64,000 bases of DNA, taken from NCBI GenBank assembly GCA_041402045.1, contig JAWKSZ010000004.1:123463-187462 (forward strand), written 5' to 3'. The notes under the pieces were generated by a model that worked only from the letters and a program-made list of their open reading frames with translations, was not told the origin of the DNA and did no database searches. Every line of letters starts with the position of its first letter. The first letter of the stretch is position 1. Position numbers and translations under genes: made by a program. This stretch comes from JAGQRJ01 sp041402045. GTDB lineage: Bacteria > Planctomycetota > J058. Shown in pieces: positions 1 through 6,722 of the stretch.

Positions 1-562
1 ACATGAGCCTGCTGAACCCGAGCACCATGACGAACACCCACGCTCGCCGGACGACGCCGGTGGACGGGTCGTAGAGCCGCCCCGCATAGCCGAAGTCCAC
101 CTGGGCCTCCTCGCCCGGCAAGGCGACCACCGGGATCGCCACGTCCTCGGGCCGCGCGCCACGCTCCCGCTGGAGCCGGCGGACGAATCGCCGCACCGCC
201 GAGTAGCTGCCGCGGAAGGCCTCCGACCCGTTCGACCTGAGCTTGATCCGGTCGTACACGGCGCGCGCGGTGAGGCCCTTCTCCAGGAGGGCGCGCACTT
301 GCTCGCGCCAGGGCTCCACCGACGAGCGTGGGGGTGCCGGCGGCGGGAGCGCCGTCTGCACGGCCGAGCGGATCTCCTCCAGCGTTGGCAGGGTCGTGGG
401 TGATCCCCTGAGCAGGCCTGCAGCCTCGAGCGCAGCCCTGTAGCGGCGCTCAGTCTTCGGGCTCATGCGGAGGAGCCGCACGACCTCGCGCCCACTGCTC
501 CCCAGTCGCCTGAGGCGGATCAGCTCCCGCAGCCGATGAACCTCAACTCGCGGTCGTGTCAT
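1..562 (-). CDS. istA: IS21-family transposase IstA, N-terminal part (cut by window edge)
   Basis: Reading leftwards from an ATG at 562 the frame stays open to the window edge (187 codons). The N-terminal part holds an Arg/Leu-rich helix-turn-helix (RELIRLRRLGSSGREVVRLL). Downstream comes the start of an rve-type catalytic domain with EAQVDFGYAGRLYD, whose Asp is the first acidic residue of the DDE triad, followed by WVFVMVLGFSRLM. This order is typical of IstA of IS21 elements, which with the IstB ATPase performs cut-and-paste transposition. IstB and the right IS end would lie to the left of the window. The family assignment rests on recognisable motifs; the rest of the catalytic triad cannot be seen. 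Confidence 0.85.
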   Translation of the reverse strand, partial: MTRPRVEVHRLRELIRLRRLGSSGREVVRLLRMSPKTERRYRAALEAAGLLRGSPTTLPTLEEIRSAVQTALPPPAPPRSSVEPWREQVRALLEKGLTARAVYDRIKLRSNGSEAFRGSYSAVRRFVRRLQRERGARPEDVAIPVVALPGEEAQVDFGYAGRLYDPSTGVVRRAWVFVMVLGFSRLM

Positions 563-797
563 ATCCGTATCCCTGCGTCTCGCTGAACCCGTGAAGCGTG
601 GTGGTCAGGGAGCGGGCAAAGGGACACGCTTGGGGCCGTGCTATGGGTCGCACCCAGGCGGCGAGGTGCGGACCTCGCTGAGTGATCCAACCCCGCGCTG
701 CGTTGCAGGTTGGCCCTGGACCCACCAAGGCTCCCCTGCAGGCCGAGCGCTGCTCGGACTGCAGGCCAGGCTGTGTCCCGTTGGCCGGGCTCCTACA

Positions 798-1094
798 GGG
801 GGGCTCCCAACTGCCGCGCACGGTCTCCGCGCGTGCAGGCCCGGGATCACTCCAGCGGCGTTCCGCCACTTTCGATGAGGGGGGGCTCCCAACTGCCGCG
901 CACGGTCTCCGCGCGTGCAGGCCCGGGATCACTCCAGCGGCGTTCCGCCACTTTCGATGAGGGGGCTCCCAACTGCCGCGCACGGTCTCCGCGCGTGCAG
1001 GCCCGGGATCACTCCAGCGGCGTTCCGCCACTTTCGATGAGGGGGGGCTCCCAACTGCCGCGCACGGTCTCCGCGCGTGCAGGCCCGGGATCAC
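798..1094. repeat. 80-82-nt tandem repeat, about 3.6 units
   Basis: The core beginning CTCCCAACTGCCGCGCACGG occurs at 804, 886, 966 and 1048. The units are nearly identical and differ mainly in the length of a G-run (spacing 82, 80, 82). The last unit ends at CCCGGGATCAC, where unique sequence resumes. Each unit contains GCACG and CGTGC around a short loop. ORFs crossing the array are repetitive in all frames and I do not treat them as genes. The rest of 563-1250 holds no gene I can support; it lies just upstream of istA and may contain that element's terminal sequences. Confidence 0.9.
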
Positions 1095-1223
1095 AGAAAA
1101 CTGGCCGAATCGGCTTCCCATCGCTTCCACTCTGGCCCAACCCTACCCAATTCAAGCGCTTGGCGTGGAAGGGAGCTCTTCCACCCTCGGCTGATGTGAC
1201 ATCCACGCTTCCACCCTGGCCCT

Positions 1224-1250
1224 GTCCCGCACGCGTGCATCGTCAGGGGC
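1224..1250 (+). promoter_or_regulatory. Shared phage start-site motif (GTCCCG-N21-ATG), copy 1
   Basis: GTCCCG at 1224-1229 is followed after exactly 21 nt by the ATG of the small-terminase-like gene at 1251, and GGGGC directly precedes the ATG. The same arrangement precedes four other phage units (3753, 4704, 13439, 26456). No normally spaced Shine-Dalgarno sequence is present. A promoter role with a very short leader is inference. Confidence 0.6.
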
Positions 1251-1988
1251 ATGAGCCCCGACGATTCCCCCAGCACTAGCGCCCAGCGGACCCTGACCAA
1301 GGCCGACGTTGCGAGGGTCTTCGGTGTCTCCAAGAGGACGGTCACGAGCTGGGTCGCCAAGGGCTGCCCGGTCACCCCGCAGCCGGGTCGCTCGCACCTC
1401 TTCAACGAGGACGAGGTGCGCGAGTGGCGCAAGCGCGCCCTTGGCGTGGGTGAGGACCCGTCTGTCGCCGCCTCGCGGGACAACCTCGCGCGAGCCGAGC
1501 TGGCCCGGAAGATCACGCTCGCGCGCCGCAACGAGCTGGAGCTGGCGGCCGAGCGCGGGCTGCGCGACCTGGACCTCGACGAGCAGATTCGGGCGGCCAA
1601 GACGCACGACGACCTCATGGAGATCAGCAAGGAGGTCGGCGCCCTGCTGGGTTCCGGCGCGCTGAGCCCGGCCCGCGGGCGCGCGATCCAGTCCCTCCTG
1701 GCTGAGGCGCGTCACAACATGAAGGAGCACCGGGAGGCCGCCGGGGACGACGACCTCGAGCGCTTGTTGCTCCTCACCGAAGAGGGCGGCGAGTTGGTCC
1801 GCCTGTTCGAAGGAATGATCTCTGACGAGCGGCGCGAGTCGATCCTGGTCACCGTCCGCGCGGAGGCAGAGCTCGACCTGATCGAGTTCCCCAACGTGGA
1901 CCTGACCCGAACCAGCCAGGAAGTCGCGAGCAGGCCAGATGACGACGGCCCCGAAGGCGTCGACTACTCGGAGCAGCCCACCACGTAG
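1251..1988 (+). CDS. Terminase small subunit-like DNA-packaging protein
   Basis: 245 residues. The first 70 residues hold an excisionase/Nu1-type winged helix-turn-helix (LTKADVARVFGVSKRTVTSW, then SHLFNEDEVREW), the fold that small terminases use to bind phage DNA at packaging initiation. A long charged helical region with several predicted coiled segments follows (residues 75-210), then an acidic, disordered tail. Length and domain order fit Nu1/TerS-like proteins of siphophages and myophages. The large terminase lies 4.7 kb downstream, separated by cargo, which is unusual but seen in mosaic phages. The ATG is fixed by the shared upstream motif ending at 1250. The 3' end overlaps the convergent HNH gene by 25 nt. 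A regulatory HTH protein is the main alternative. Confidence 0.65.
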   Translation: MSPDDSPSTSAQRTLTKADVARVFGVSKRTVTSWVAKGCPVTPQPGRSHLFNEDEVREWRKRALGVGEDPSVAASRDNLARAELARKITLARRNELELAAERGLRDLDLDEQIRAAKTHDDLMEISKEVGALLGSGALSPARGRAIQSLLAEARHNMKEHREAAGDDDLERLLLLTEEGGELVRLFEGMISDERRESILVTVRAEAELDLIEFPNVDLTRTSQEVASRPDDDGPEGVDYSEQPTT

Positions 1989-2503
1989 TCGATGAGGCTG
2001 TTGCGGTCGGACTTGCGCCCGTTGCATCGGCGACACCGAACCCGGGCGTTCATGCGCGAGGTGCGACCCCAGTTCGCCCACGCCACAACGTGGTCGAGCG
2101 TCAGGTCCTCCCAGTCAGTCTCCTCCCCGCACTCGGGGCAGGAGTACCCGTGGGTCTCGACGTGCGCCTCCCGCATCTCGTCGCGGAAGCTCTGGGGGAA
2201 GAACCGAGAACCGAAGTCCTCGTCGACCGCCGCCTGGAAGAGCTTCCACAGGGCGAGCCCGCCGAGGGCGAGTCCACCTGCGATGGCGGCCCCCTTGGCC
2301 ACGGATTCCAACGCGCTGGGTCCCGGCGCTGGAGGGGCGGGCGCGGGCTCAACAGGCGGGGCCTGTTGCTGCGTCTCGGCCACCGCCATTTCGAGGCCGC
2401 AGCACCAGCACCGCCCGACAGTGGGCAGGAGTGCCCGTGGGATTAGGTTCTGCGCAGCGCAGGCGGGGCAGTAGACAGCGACAGGGGGCGGTGACCAGTT
2501 CAT
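1964..2503 (-). CDS. Membrane-anchored zinc-ribbon HNH endonuclease-like protein
   Basis: 179 residues. An N-terminal zinc ribbon (CPAC near residue 12, CWCC near residue 33) is followed by a Pro-rich linker and one hydrophobic segment (GAAIAGGLALGGLALWKLF). The C-terminal HNH fold has CPECGEE, LTLDHVVAWANWG and CRRCNGRKSD; the DH pair and the two Cys pairs are present. HNH proteins near phage terminases often nick DNA during packaging or act as homing nucleases. A membrane segment between zinc ribbon and HNH is unusual and hints at a surface-linked activity such as exclusion of incoming DNA; that is inference. A TGC-TACGAT (extended -10-like) lies just upstream of the start. The gene opposes the phage genes and overlaps the 3' end of the small-terminase-like gene. 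Confidence 0.6.
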   Translation of the reverse strand: MNWSPPPVAVYCPACAAQNLIPRALLPTVGRCWCCGLEMAVAETQQQAPPVEPAPAPPAPGPSALESVAKGAAIAGGLALGGLALWKLFQAAVDEDFGSRFFPQSFRDEMREAHVETHGYSCPECGEETDWEDLTLDHVVAWANWGRTSRMNARVRCRRCNGRKSDRNSLIDYVVGCSE

Positions 2504-2651
2504 ACGGCCATCGTAGCAGCAGCTCGCAGAACGGGATCAGCAGAGTCAGGGATCCACGCTCTGCCCGAAGCAGGCTTGGCCCGGGCACTCTGGGGCAGGC
2601 AATCCCGAGCGCCCGGGCCAACACGCTAGAGGGCGCTTGGAGGAGGGCGCG

Positions 2652-2894
2652 CTACCAGAACTGACCCCGTCGGCGCTTCTGCCGCTCGGAGTCGGCGCTG
2701 GCCACGAGGTGCCGGATTACGCTCAGCAGCGTCCTCGCGCCCTCCGCGCTCAGCTCCCCGAGATCGCGCTGCAGATGGGTCGAGTGGCCTCCCGGAAGGC
2801 GACTCAGCTCCGCGCGGAGGGCGCGGAGCACGTCGGGGTGCGGGCCGGCCTGGTCGGCTGCCACGGCTACTCGTGGTCCCGCAGCATGCGCCAC
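2652..2894 (-). CDS. Small unrecognised charged protein
   Basis: Up to 80 residues if the ATG at 2894 is used. A GTG at 2864, just after the stop of the RAMA-domain gene, gives 70 residues and tighter coupling. The body (ALRAELSRLPGGHSTHLQRD, then RTLLSVIRHLVASADSERQK) looks like a small helical protein ending in a basic tail. It lies directly downstream of and in line with the RAMA-domain gene, so the two are probably co-transcribed. No family is recognised; it could be a spurious frame. Confidence 0.4.
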   Translation of the reverse strand: MAHAAGPRVAVAADQAGPHPDVLRALRAELSRLPGGHSTHLQRDLGELSAEGARTLLSVIRHLVASADSERQKRRRGQFW

Positions 2895-3610
2895 TTCCCG
2901 TCGTCGTCTTGGAAGCGCCAGGCCTGGAAGCCGTCGATCCGGTAGGCGACGAGGTCGCCTGCCAGCTCGTTGGCCGCGACGTGAGGGCTGTCGTAGGACT
3001 TGCCCTTCACGCTCATGGTGCCGTCCGGTCGCAGCACGCCCTTCACCTCCAGGCCCTTGATCTTCAGGCGCACCGTCAGGTTCTTCTTCAGCCGGACGCG
3101 ACGCTTGGCGCGTGCCGAAGGCGTATCGCCCCCCTTGGCCTTGGTCTTGGTCCGCTTCTTCTTCGGCTGCTCGGCCTCGAGCTCGGCTCGCTTGAGCGCC
3201 GCGGTCTCCTCGGGGGAGGGCAGCTCTGCACCCTTCTTGCAGCGCGAGCAGGTGACCGCATCGGCCTGGACCGTGATCGGTGTCGTGATCAGTTCCTTGG
3301 GCTTGACCCCATTCCGCTTCTCATCGGACCAGCACACCGGCCAGCCCCCCAGCTCGCTCAGGTGAACGCGCTTCCGCTGGTGGGAGCGGAGCGCCAGCTC
3401 CTCTGCCAGTGCTTCGATCTCGTCGCGCTTCAGCACCTCGATTTCGGACCGCTTCAAGGCCTGCTGTTCGCTGGTCCCATGCTGGGTCGCCAGCTTCTGG
3501 GCCAGCCCAGCCAGGGCCCGCTTGGTCGGGATCGCCCTGAGCGCCTCGCGCTGGGTCGCCACCAACCTCTCGGCACGGGTGGTCTTCTCGGTCTTGGTCT
3601 TCGCTGCCAT
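2867..3610 (-). CDS. RAMA-domain protein with zinc-binding middle segment
   Basis: 247 residues from the ATG at 3610, chosen because GGAGG sits five bases upstream; the longer frame runs antisense into the next gene. Residues 1-90 are charged and helical. A middle part carries CSRC and a region about Trp/Cys that may bind zinc. A basic linker (EQPKKKRTKTKAKG) leads to a C-terminal domain of about 70 residues with KGVLRPDGTMSVKGKSYDS, then the AA/NEL and W-W pattern, close to the RAMA domain. RAMA domains are associated with restriction-modification and DNA-modification systems and are thought to read modified bases. The neighbouring Mom-like gene modifies DNA, so a reader of the phage's own modification is plausible but unproven. 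Confidence 0.55.
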   Translation of the reverse strand: MAAKTKTEKTTRAERLVATQREALRAIPTKRALAGLAQKLATQHGTSEQQALKRSEIEVLKRDEIEALAEELALRSHQRKRVHLSELGGWPVCWSDEKRNGVKPKELITTPITVQADAVTCSRCKKGAELPSPEETAALKRAELEAEQPKKKRTKTKAKGGDTPSARAKRRVRLKKNLTVRLKIKGLEVKGVLRPDGTMSVKGKSYDSPHVAANELAGDLVAYRIDGFQAWRFQDDDGKWRMLRDHE

Positions 3611-3725
3611 GTCGTCCTCCATGGGTCTTGGGGAGCCGTCCCCCCGGAGCGGCGCGGACTCTATGAGGTTCGGCGCCTGTTCGGCAACGCGGATTCGCCC
3701 TTGGATCGCCAGGTTTCGAGGTGCC

Positions 3726-3752
3726 GTCCCGAGTGCTTGAAGCCTGCGGGGT
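3726..3752 (+). promoter_or_regulatory. Shared phage start-site motif, copy 2 (LpxR-like gene)
   Basis: GTCCCG at 3726-3731, 21 nt, then the GTG at 3753. GGGGT immediately precedes the start. This fixes the GTG start and links the gene to the phage units rather than to a host operon. Confidence 0.6.
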
Positions 3753-4646
3753 GTGGGTCGCTTCGCTGCACTGGTCGTCGTCACCTGCGCGGTGTCCCCG
3801 GCGTGGGCGCAGCGCTCGGAACCCGTGCAGCTTCGTCTGACGTGGGAGAACGACATCTTCGCGGGGACCGACGGCCACTACACCAACGGCGCAGCCGTCA
3901 GCGCTTCAGGTCGCGCTGCAGACAGTCTGCTCGGGTGGGAGATGACCCTCGGCCAGAAGATCTACACCCCCCGAGACACGGGTGCGCGACAGCTCGATCG
4001 GGATGACCGACCCTACGCGGGCTACACGTACCTCAGCCTCACGGCGATCCGCGCGAACCGCGAGCTACACGTCGAAGACCGAATCACGCTGACGCTGGGC
4101 GTCGTCGGATCGTCGTCTGGAGCTGAAGCAGCCCACCGCCTGGCGCACGATGTCACGGGCTCCAGCCCCGCGGAGGGCTGGGCCCACCAACTTCAGGACG
4201 AGCCGGCACTAGGGCTCCTCTACCGTCGCTCTCCACGCATCTTGCGCAGCCAGGCTTTCGGCTTTGATGTGGACCTGACAGCCGATCTGGAGGTGGCTCT
4301 CGGCAACGTCACCACCCATGCCGGCGTCGGGGCCAGGCTGAGGCTCGGACTCAACGTGCCTGACGAGTATTCGAACGCTCCTCCGGCGGCACTGCGCTGG
4401 TACCTGACTGCAGGCGCGAGCCTCAGGGCTGTCGGCTACGACATCTTCCTCGACGGGAACCTGCTCCGCTCGGGCGGGCACCGCGTCCACAAACACCCGC
4501 TCGTTGCCGACCTCCAGGTCGGGCTGACCGTGGCCATCTCGGACCGACTGTCGATCAGCTACGTCCACACCTACCGGTCGCCCCAGTTCCGCCGACAGCG
4601 CCGGGGCGACCAGTTCGGTTCGCTGAGCGTCGGCTTCGCTTGGTAG
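3753..4646 (+). CDS. LpxR-like lipid A 3'-O-deacylase (DUF2219 family), phage-borne
   Basis: 297 residues. A signal peptide (residues 1-20, ending AWAQ) precedes a 12-strand-type outer-membrane barrel that ends in Trp (SVGFAW). The family-defining N-terminal motif WENDIFAGTDGHYTNG gives the Asn33-Asp34 pair corresponding to the active site of LpxR; two His candidates (His128 and His145, the latter in GWAHQLQDEPAL) lie where the family has its catalytic His. LpxR removes the 3'-acyloxyacyl chain of lipid A in the outer leaflet. Such an enzyme expressed from a phage unit could remodel LPS during lysogeny or late infection, changing the receptor surface. Start supported by the shared upstream motif. 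Monocistronic, followed 57 nt later by the ParB-like gene. Confidence 0.8.
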   Translation: MGRFAALVVVTCAVSPAWAQRSEPVQLRLTWENDIFAGTDGHYTNGAAVSASGRAADSLLGWEMTLGQKIYTPRDTGARQLDRDDRPYAGYTYLSLTAIRANRELHVEDRITLTLGVVGSSSGAEAAHRLAHDVTGSSPAEGWAHQLQDEPALGLLYRRSPRILRSQAFGFDVDLTADLEVALGNVTTHAGVGARLRLGLNVPDEYSNAPPAALRWYLTAGASLRAVGYDIFLDGNLLRSGGHRVHKHPLVADLQVGLTVAISDRLSISYVHTYRSPQFRRQRRGDQFGSLSVGFAW

Positions 4647-4676
4647 GGCCCTCGCATTCGTGTCGTAGCTGTCGCC

Positions 4677-4703
4677 GTCCCGGGTCTGCGGATCCTCTCG
4701 GGC
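4677..4703 (+). promoter_or_regulatory. Shared phage start-site motif, copy 3 (ParB-like operon)
   Basis: GTCCCG at 4677-4682 and 21 nt to the ATG at 4704, with CGGGC adjoining the ATG. It precedes the unit ParB-like, Mom-like, HNH-kinase, large terminase, portal. The preceding bases AGCTGTCGCC resemble those before copy 4. Confidence 0.6.
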
Positions 4704-5246
4704 ATGACGGACACGCCGCTCCACCACATCGCTGAACAGCTCCAGGCCTTGGCGATCCGGGTCTCCGACCTGACGCCCGACCCAGCCAACGCCCGACGGC
4801 ACCCGACCCGAAACCTAGAGGCGATCAAGGCCAGCCTGCGCATCTACGGCCAACGCAAGCCGCTGGTCGTCCGCCGCGAGGGGCTGGTCGTCGAAGCCGG
4901 TAACGGGACGCTCGAGGCAGCCAAGGCGCTCGGGTGGACCCACGTCGCCGCCGTGCTCGTCGACGACGACCCGGTCACCGCCACCGGCTACGCCATCGCC
5001 GACAACCGCACGGCCGAGCTGGCGGTGTGGGATGAGGAGGCCTTGTCCCGTCTGCTCGCCGAGCTGCAGGCCGAGGAGCTGGACCTCGACGCCCTGGGGT
5101 GGAGCGACGACGAGCTGAGCCAGCTCCTGGGTTCGGTGCCGGCCTTCCAGCCGACCACCGCCGAAGACCAACACGACCTCGATCAGCTCGCCCCCAAGCT
5201 CTGCCCTCACTGCGGGAAGGACATCCGTGAGCCGCCTGCGGGTTGA
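4704..5246 (+). CDS. ParB N-terminal domain protein
   Basis: 180 residues. Residues 15-115 form a ParB/Srx-type nuclease or CTPase fold (VSDLTPDPANARRHP, then PLVVRREGLVVEAGNGTLEA, then IADNRTAELAVWDEE). The remainder is acidic and ends in a small zinc knuckle (CPHCGKDI). No C-terminal DNA-binding HTH of chromosomal ParB is present. Phages often encode such short ParB-like proteins beside DNA-modification genes, and here the next gene encodes a Mom-like acyltransferase overlapping by 20 nt. A role in directing modification or packaging is plausible; a partition role is unlikely because no ParA is seen. Confidence 0.75.
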   Translation: MTDTPLHHIAEQLQALAIRVSDLTPDPANARRHPTRNLEAIKASLRIYGQRKPLVVRREGLVVEAGNGTLEAAKALGWTHVAAVLVDDDPVTATGYAIADNRTAELAVWDEEALSRLLAELQAEELDLDALGWSDDELSQLLGSVPAFQPTTAEDQHDLDQLAPKLCPHCGKDIREPPAG

Positions 5247-5901
5247 GTGGTGTTCTTCGGAGGCGGCGACCTACGCGGTCAAGCACTGGCACTACAGCCG
5301 CACCATGCCCGTGGTCAAGACGGTCCGCTTGGGCGTGTGGTGGGACGACCGGTTCAATGGCGCGGTCATCTTCTCGCGCCCGTGCCGCAACCAGCACCTC
5401 ATGTTCGGCCTGCGGCCCGAGGAGGTGTGCGAGCTGGGGCGGGTCGCCCTCGATCGCCACGAGGGCTTCCACGTCACCGCCGTCGTCGCCCAGGCGCTGA
5501 AGAAGCTCAAGGAGCGCTGCCCGAACCTGCGCCTCGTCGTCAGCTTCGCCGACCCCGCGGAGGGGCACATCGGCCGGATCTACCAGGCCGGCAACTGGAT
5601 CTACACAGGCACGAGCGCGCCTGCGCGCATGCTCGTCCACCAGGGCAAGAGGCTGCACCGCCGCCACTACACAGGCAGCACCTTCGACCACCCGAAGGCG
5701 AAGCCGCCCAAGGGATCGGTGTGGGTGCCGATCCCCGGCAAGCACCGCTACGTCATGCCCCTCGATCGGCGCATGCGCAGGCAGGTGCTGAAGCTCTCCA
5801 AGCCCTACCCCCAACCCGCGGACGCCCTGACAGAGGGAGCCGGGCACCAACCCGGTGAGGCGGTGCGACCCCGTCCGTCCGCTTCCCAGGCAGCCTCGTG
5901 A
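5227..5901 (+). CDS. Mom-like DNA-modifying acyltransferase
   Basis: 224 residues from a GTG inside the end of the ParB-like gene. The GNAT-like fold shows HWHYSRTMP near residue 20, VIFSRPCRN, ELGRVAL, and the signature LVVSFADPAEGHIGRIYQAG (residues 103-122) with NWIYTG following. These match the Mom family, named after phage Mu Mom, which converts adenine to a carbamoylmethyl-type derivative and shields phage DNA from restriction. The C-terminal tail is basic and disordered. Context with ParB-like and HNH genes supports a phage DNA hypermodification cassette. The exact modification chemistry cannot be read from sequence. Confidence 0.75.
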   Translation: MSRLRVEWCSSEAATYAVKHWHYSRTMPVVKTVRLGVWWDDRFNGAVIFSRPCRNQHLMFGLRPEEVCELGRVALDRHEGFHVTAVVAQALKKLKERCPNLRLVVSFADPAEGHIGRIYQAGNWIYTGTSAPARMLVHQGKRLHRRHYTGSTFDHPKAKPPKGSVWVPIPGKHRYVMPLDRRMRRQVLKLSKPYPQPADALTEGAGHQPGEAVRPRPSASQAAS

Positions 5902-6722
5902 ACCCCCGCCAGTGGGGGAGAGCTGACCGCCGGCGCCTGGCGACGCGTGACTTTCCGCCCAAGGTCCTGGCGCTCGTTGATGAGCGCCAAGGCGGGCGGC
6001 ACTGCGCGAAGTGCCGCGAACTCGGGGTCGAGCCGCCGCCTGACCAGCCGCTCCAGATCGACCACATTCAGCCGCTGAGCGAGGGTGGCGACAACCACCA
6101 CCTGAACCTGCGCTGGCTCTGCCGGGCGCACAACTGCGGCCGGGGCGCCCGGAAGGAGTCGGGGCGCCCTCGCACCCCGAAGTGGGCCCGCGCTCGCGAT
6201 GAGGAGCCAGCTGGCTTGCTCGTCCTCATGCGCGGGATTCCCGGCGCAGGCAAGTCGACCTACACGGCGAAGCACTTCCCCAACGCTCTCGTCCTCGGCA
6301 CCGACCGCTTCTTCCGGCGCCCGGACGGCAGCTACCGCTTCGACGCAGCTCGCCTGCCCGACGCCCACGAGGCGTGCCTGCAGCAATTCCAGGTCGCGCT
6401 GGCCGCGGGCAGGACCCCGATCGTCGTCGACAAGTGCAACTTGACCTGGAAGGCGATCGAGCCCTACGCCCTGGCCGCGCGGCGGGCGAGATACGAGCTC
6501 CGCGTGATCACGCTCGTCGCCGACCCGCTCGCGTGTTGGCGGCGCAACGCCCACCGCGTCCCACGCGAGAAGGTCCTCGAACTGGCCAAGATCCTGAACG
6601 AGGTCCGCCTGCCGGCCTGGATCCCAAGCAAGACCGTCCGCACCGACCCGGAGGACAACCCAGCGGTCATCAACTCCCAGAACCACCCGTTCCGTCACTA
6701 CCCCACGCGACGGGAACCCTAG
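5898..6722 (+). CDS. HNH nuclease fused to a P-loop polynucleotide kinase-like domain
   Basis: 274 residues starting at a GTG that overlaps the previous stop (GTGA). Residues 30-82 are an HNH/McrA-like nuclease: Cys36/Cys39, IDHIQPLSEGG with Asp-His at 55-56, then LNLRWLCRAHNC. Residues 105-250 are a kinase of the N4BP2L/T4 Pnk-like P-loop group: Walker A GIPGAGKS (113-120), TDRFF, IVVDKCNLTW and a lid with CWRRNAHR. Joining a nicking enzyme to an end-phosphorylating kinase in one protein suggests DNA end processing during packaging or attack on and repair of cut nucleic acid. The cassette sits between Mom-like and large terminase genes. The order of domains is seen; the joint function is inference. 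Confidence 0.75.
   Translation: MNPRQWGRADRRRLATRDFPPKVLALVDERQGGRHCAKCRELGVEPPPDQPLQIDHIQPLSEGGDNHHLNLRWLCRAHNCGRGARKESGRPRTPKWARARDEEPAGLLVLMRGIPGAGKSTYTAKHFPNALVLGTDRFFRRPDGSYRFDAARLPDAHEACLQQFQVALAAGRTPIVVDKCNLTWKAIEPYALAARRARYELRVITLVADPLACWRRNAHRVPREKVLELAKILNEVRLPAWIPSKTVRTDPEDNPAVINSQNHPFRHYPTRREP

Noticed and set aside
798..1094. CRISPR array or protein-coding repeat
   Set aside because: Units are 80-82 nt with no unique spacers, and the changing unit length destroys any common frame.
3611..3856. N-terminal extension of the RAMA-domain protein
   Set aside because: Antisense to the LpxR-like signal peptide and its promoter motif; GGAGG before the ATG at 3610 marks the true start.
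4704..5246. Chromosome or plasmid partition ParB
   Set aside because: No ParA, no C-terminal HTH and dimerisation domain; overlaps a Mom-like gene in a phage unit.
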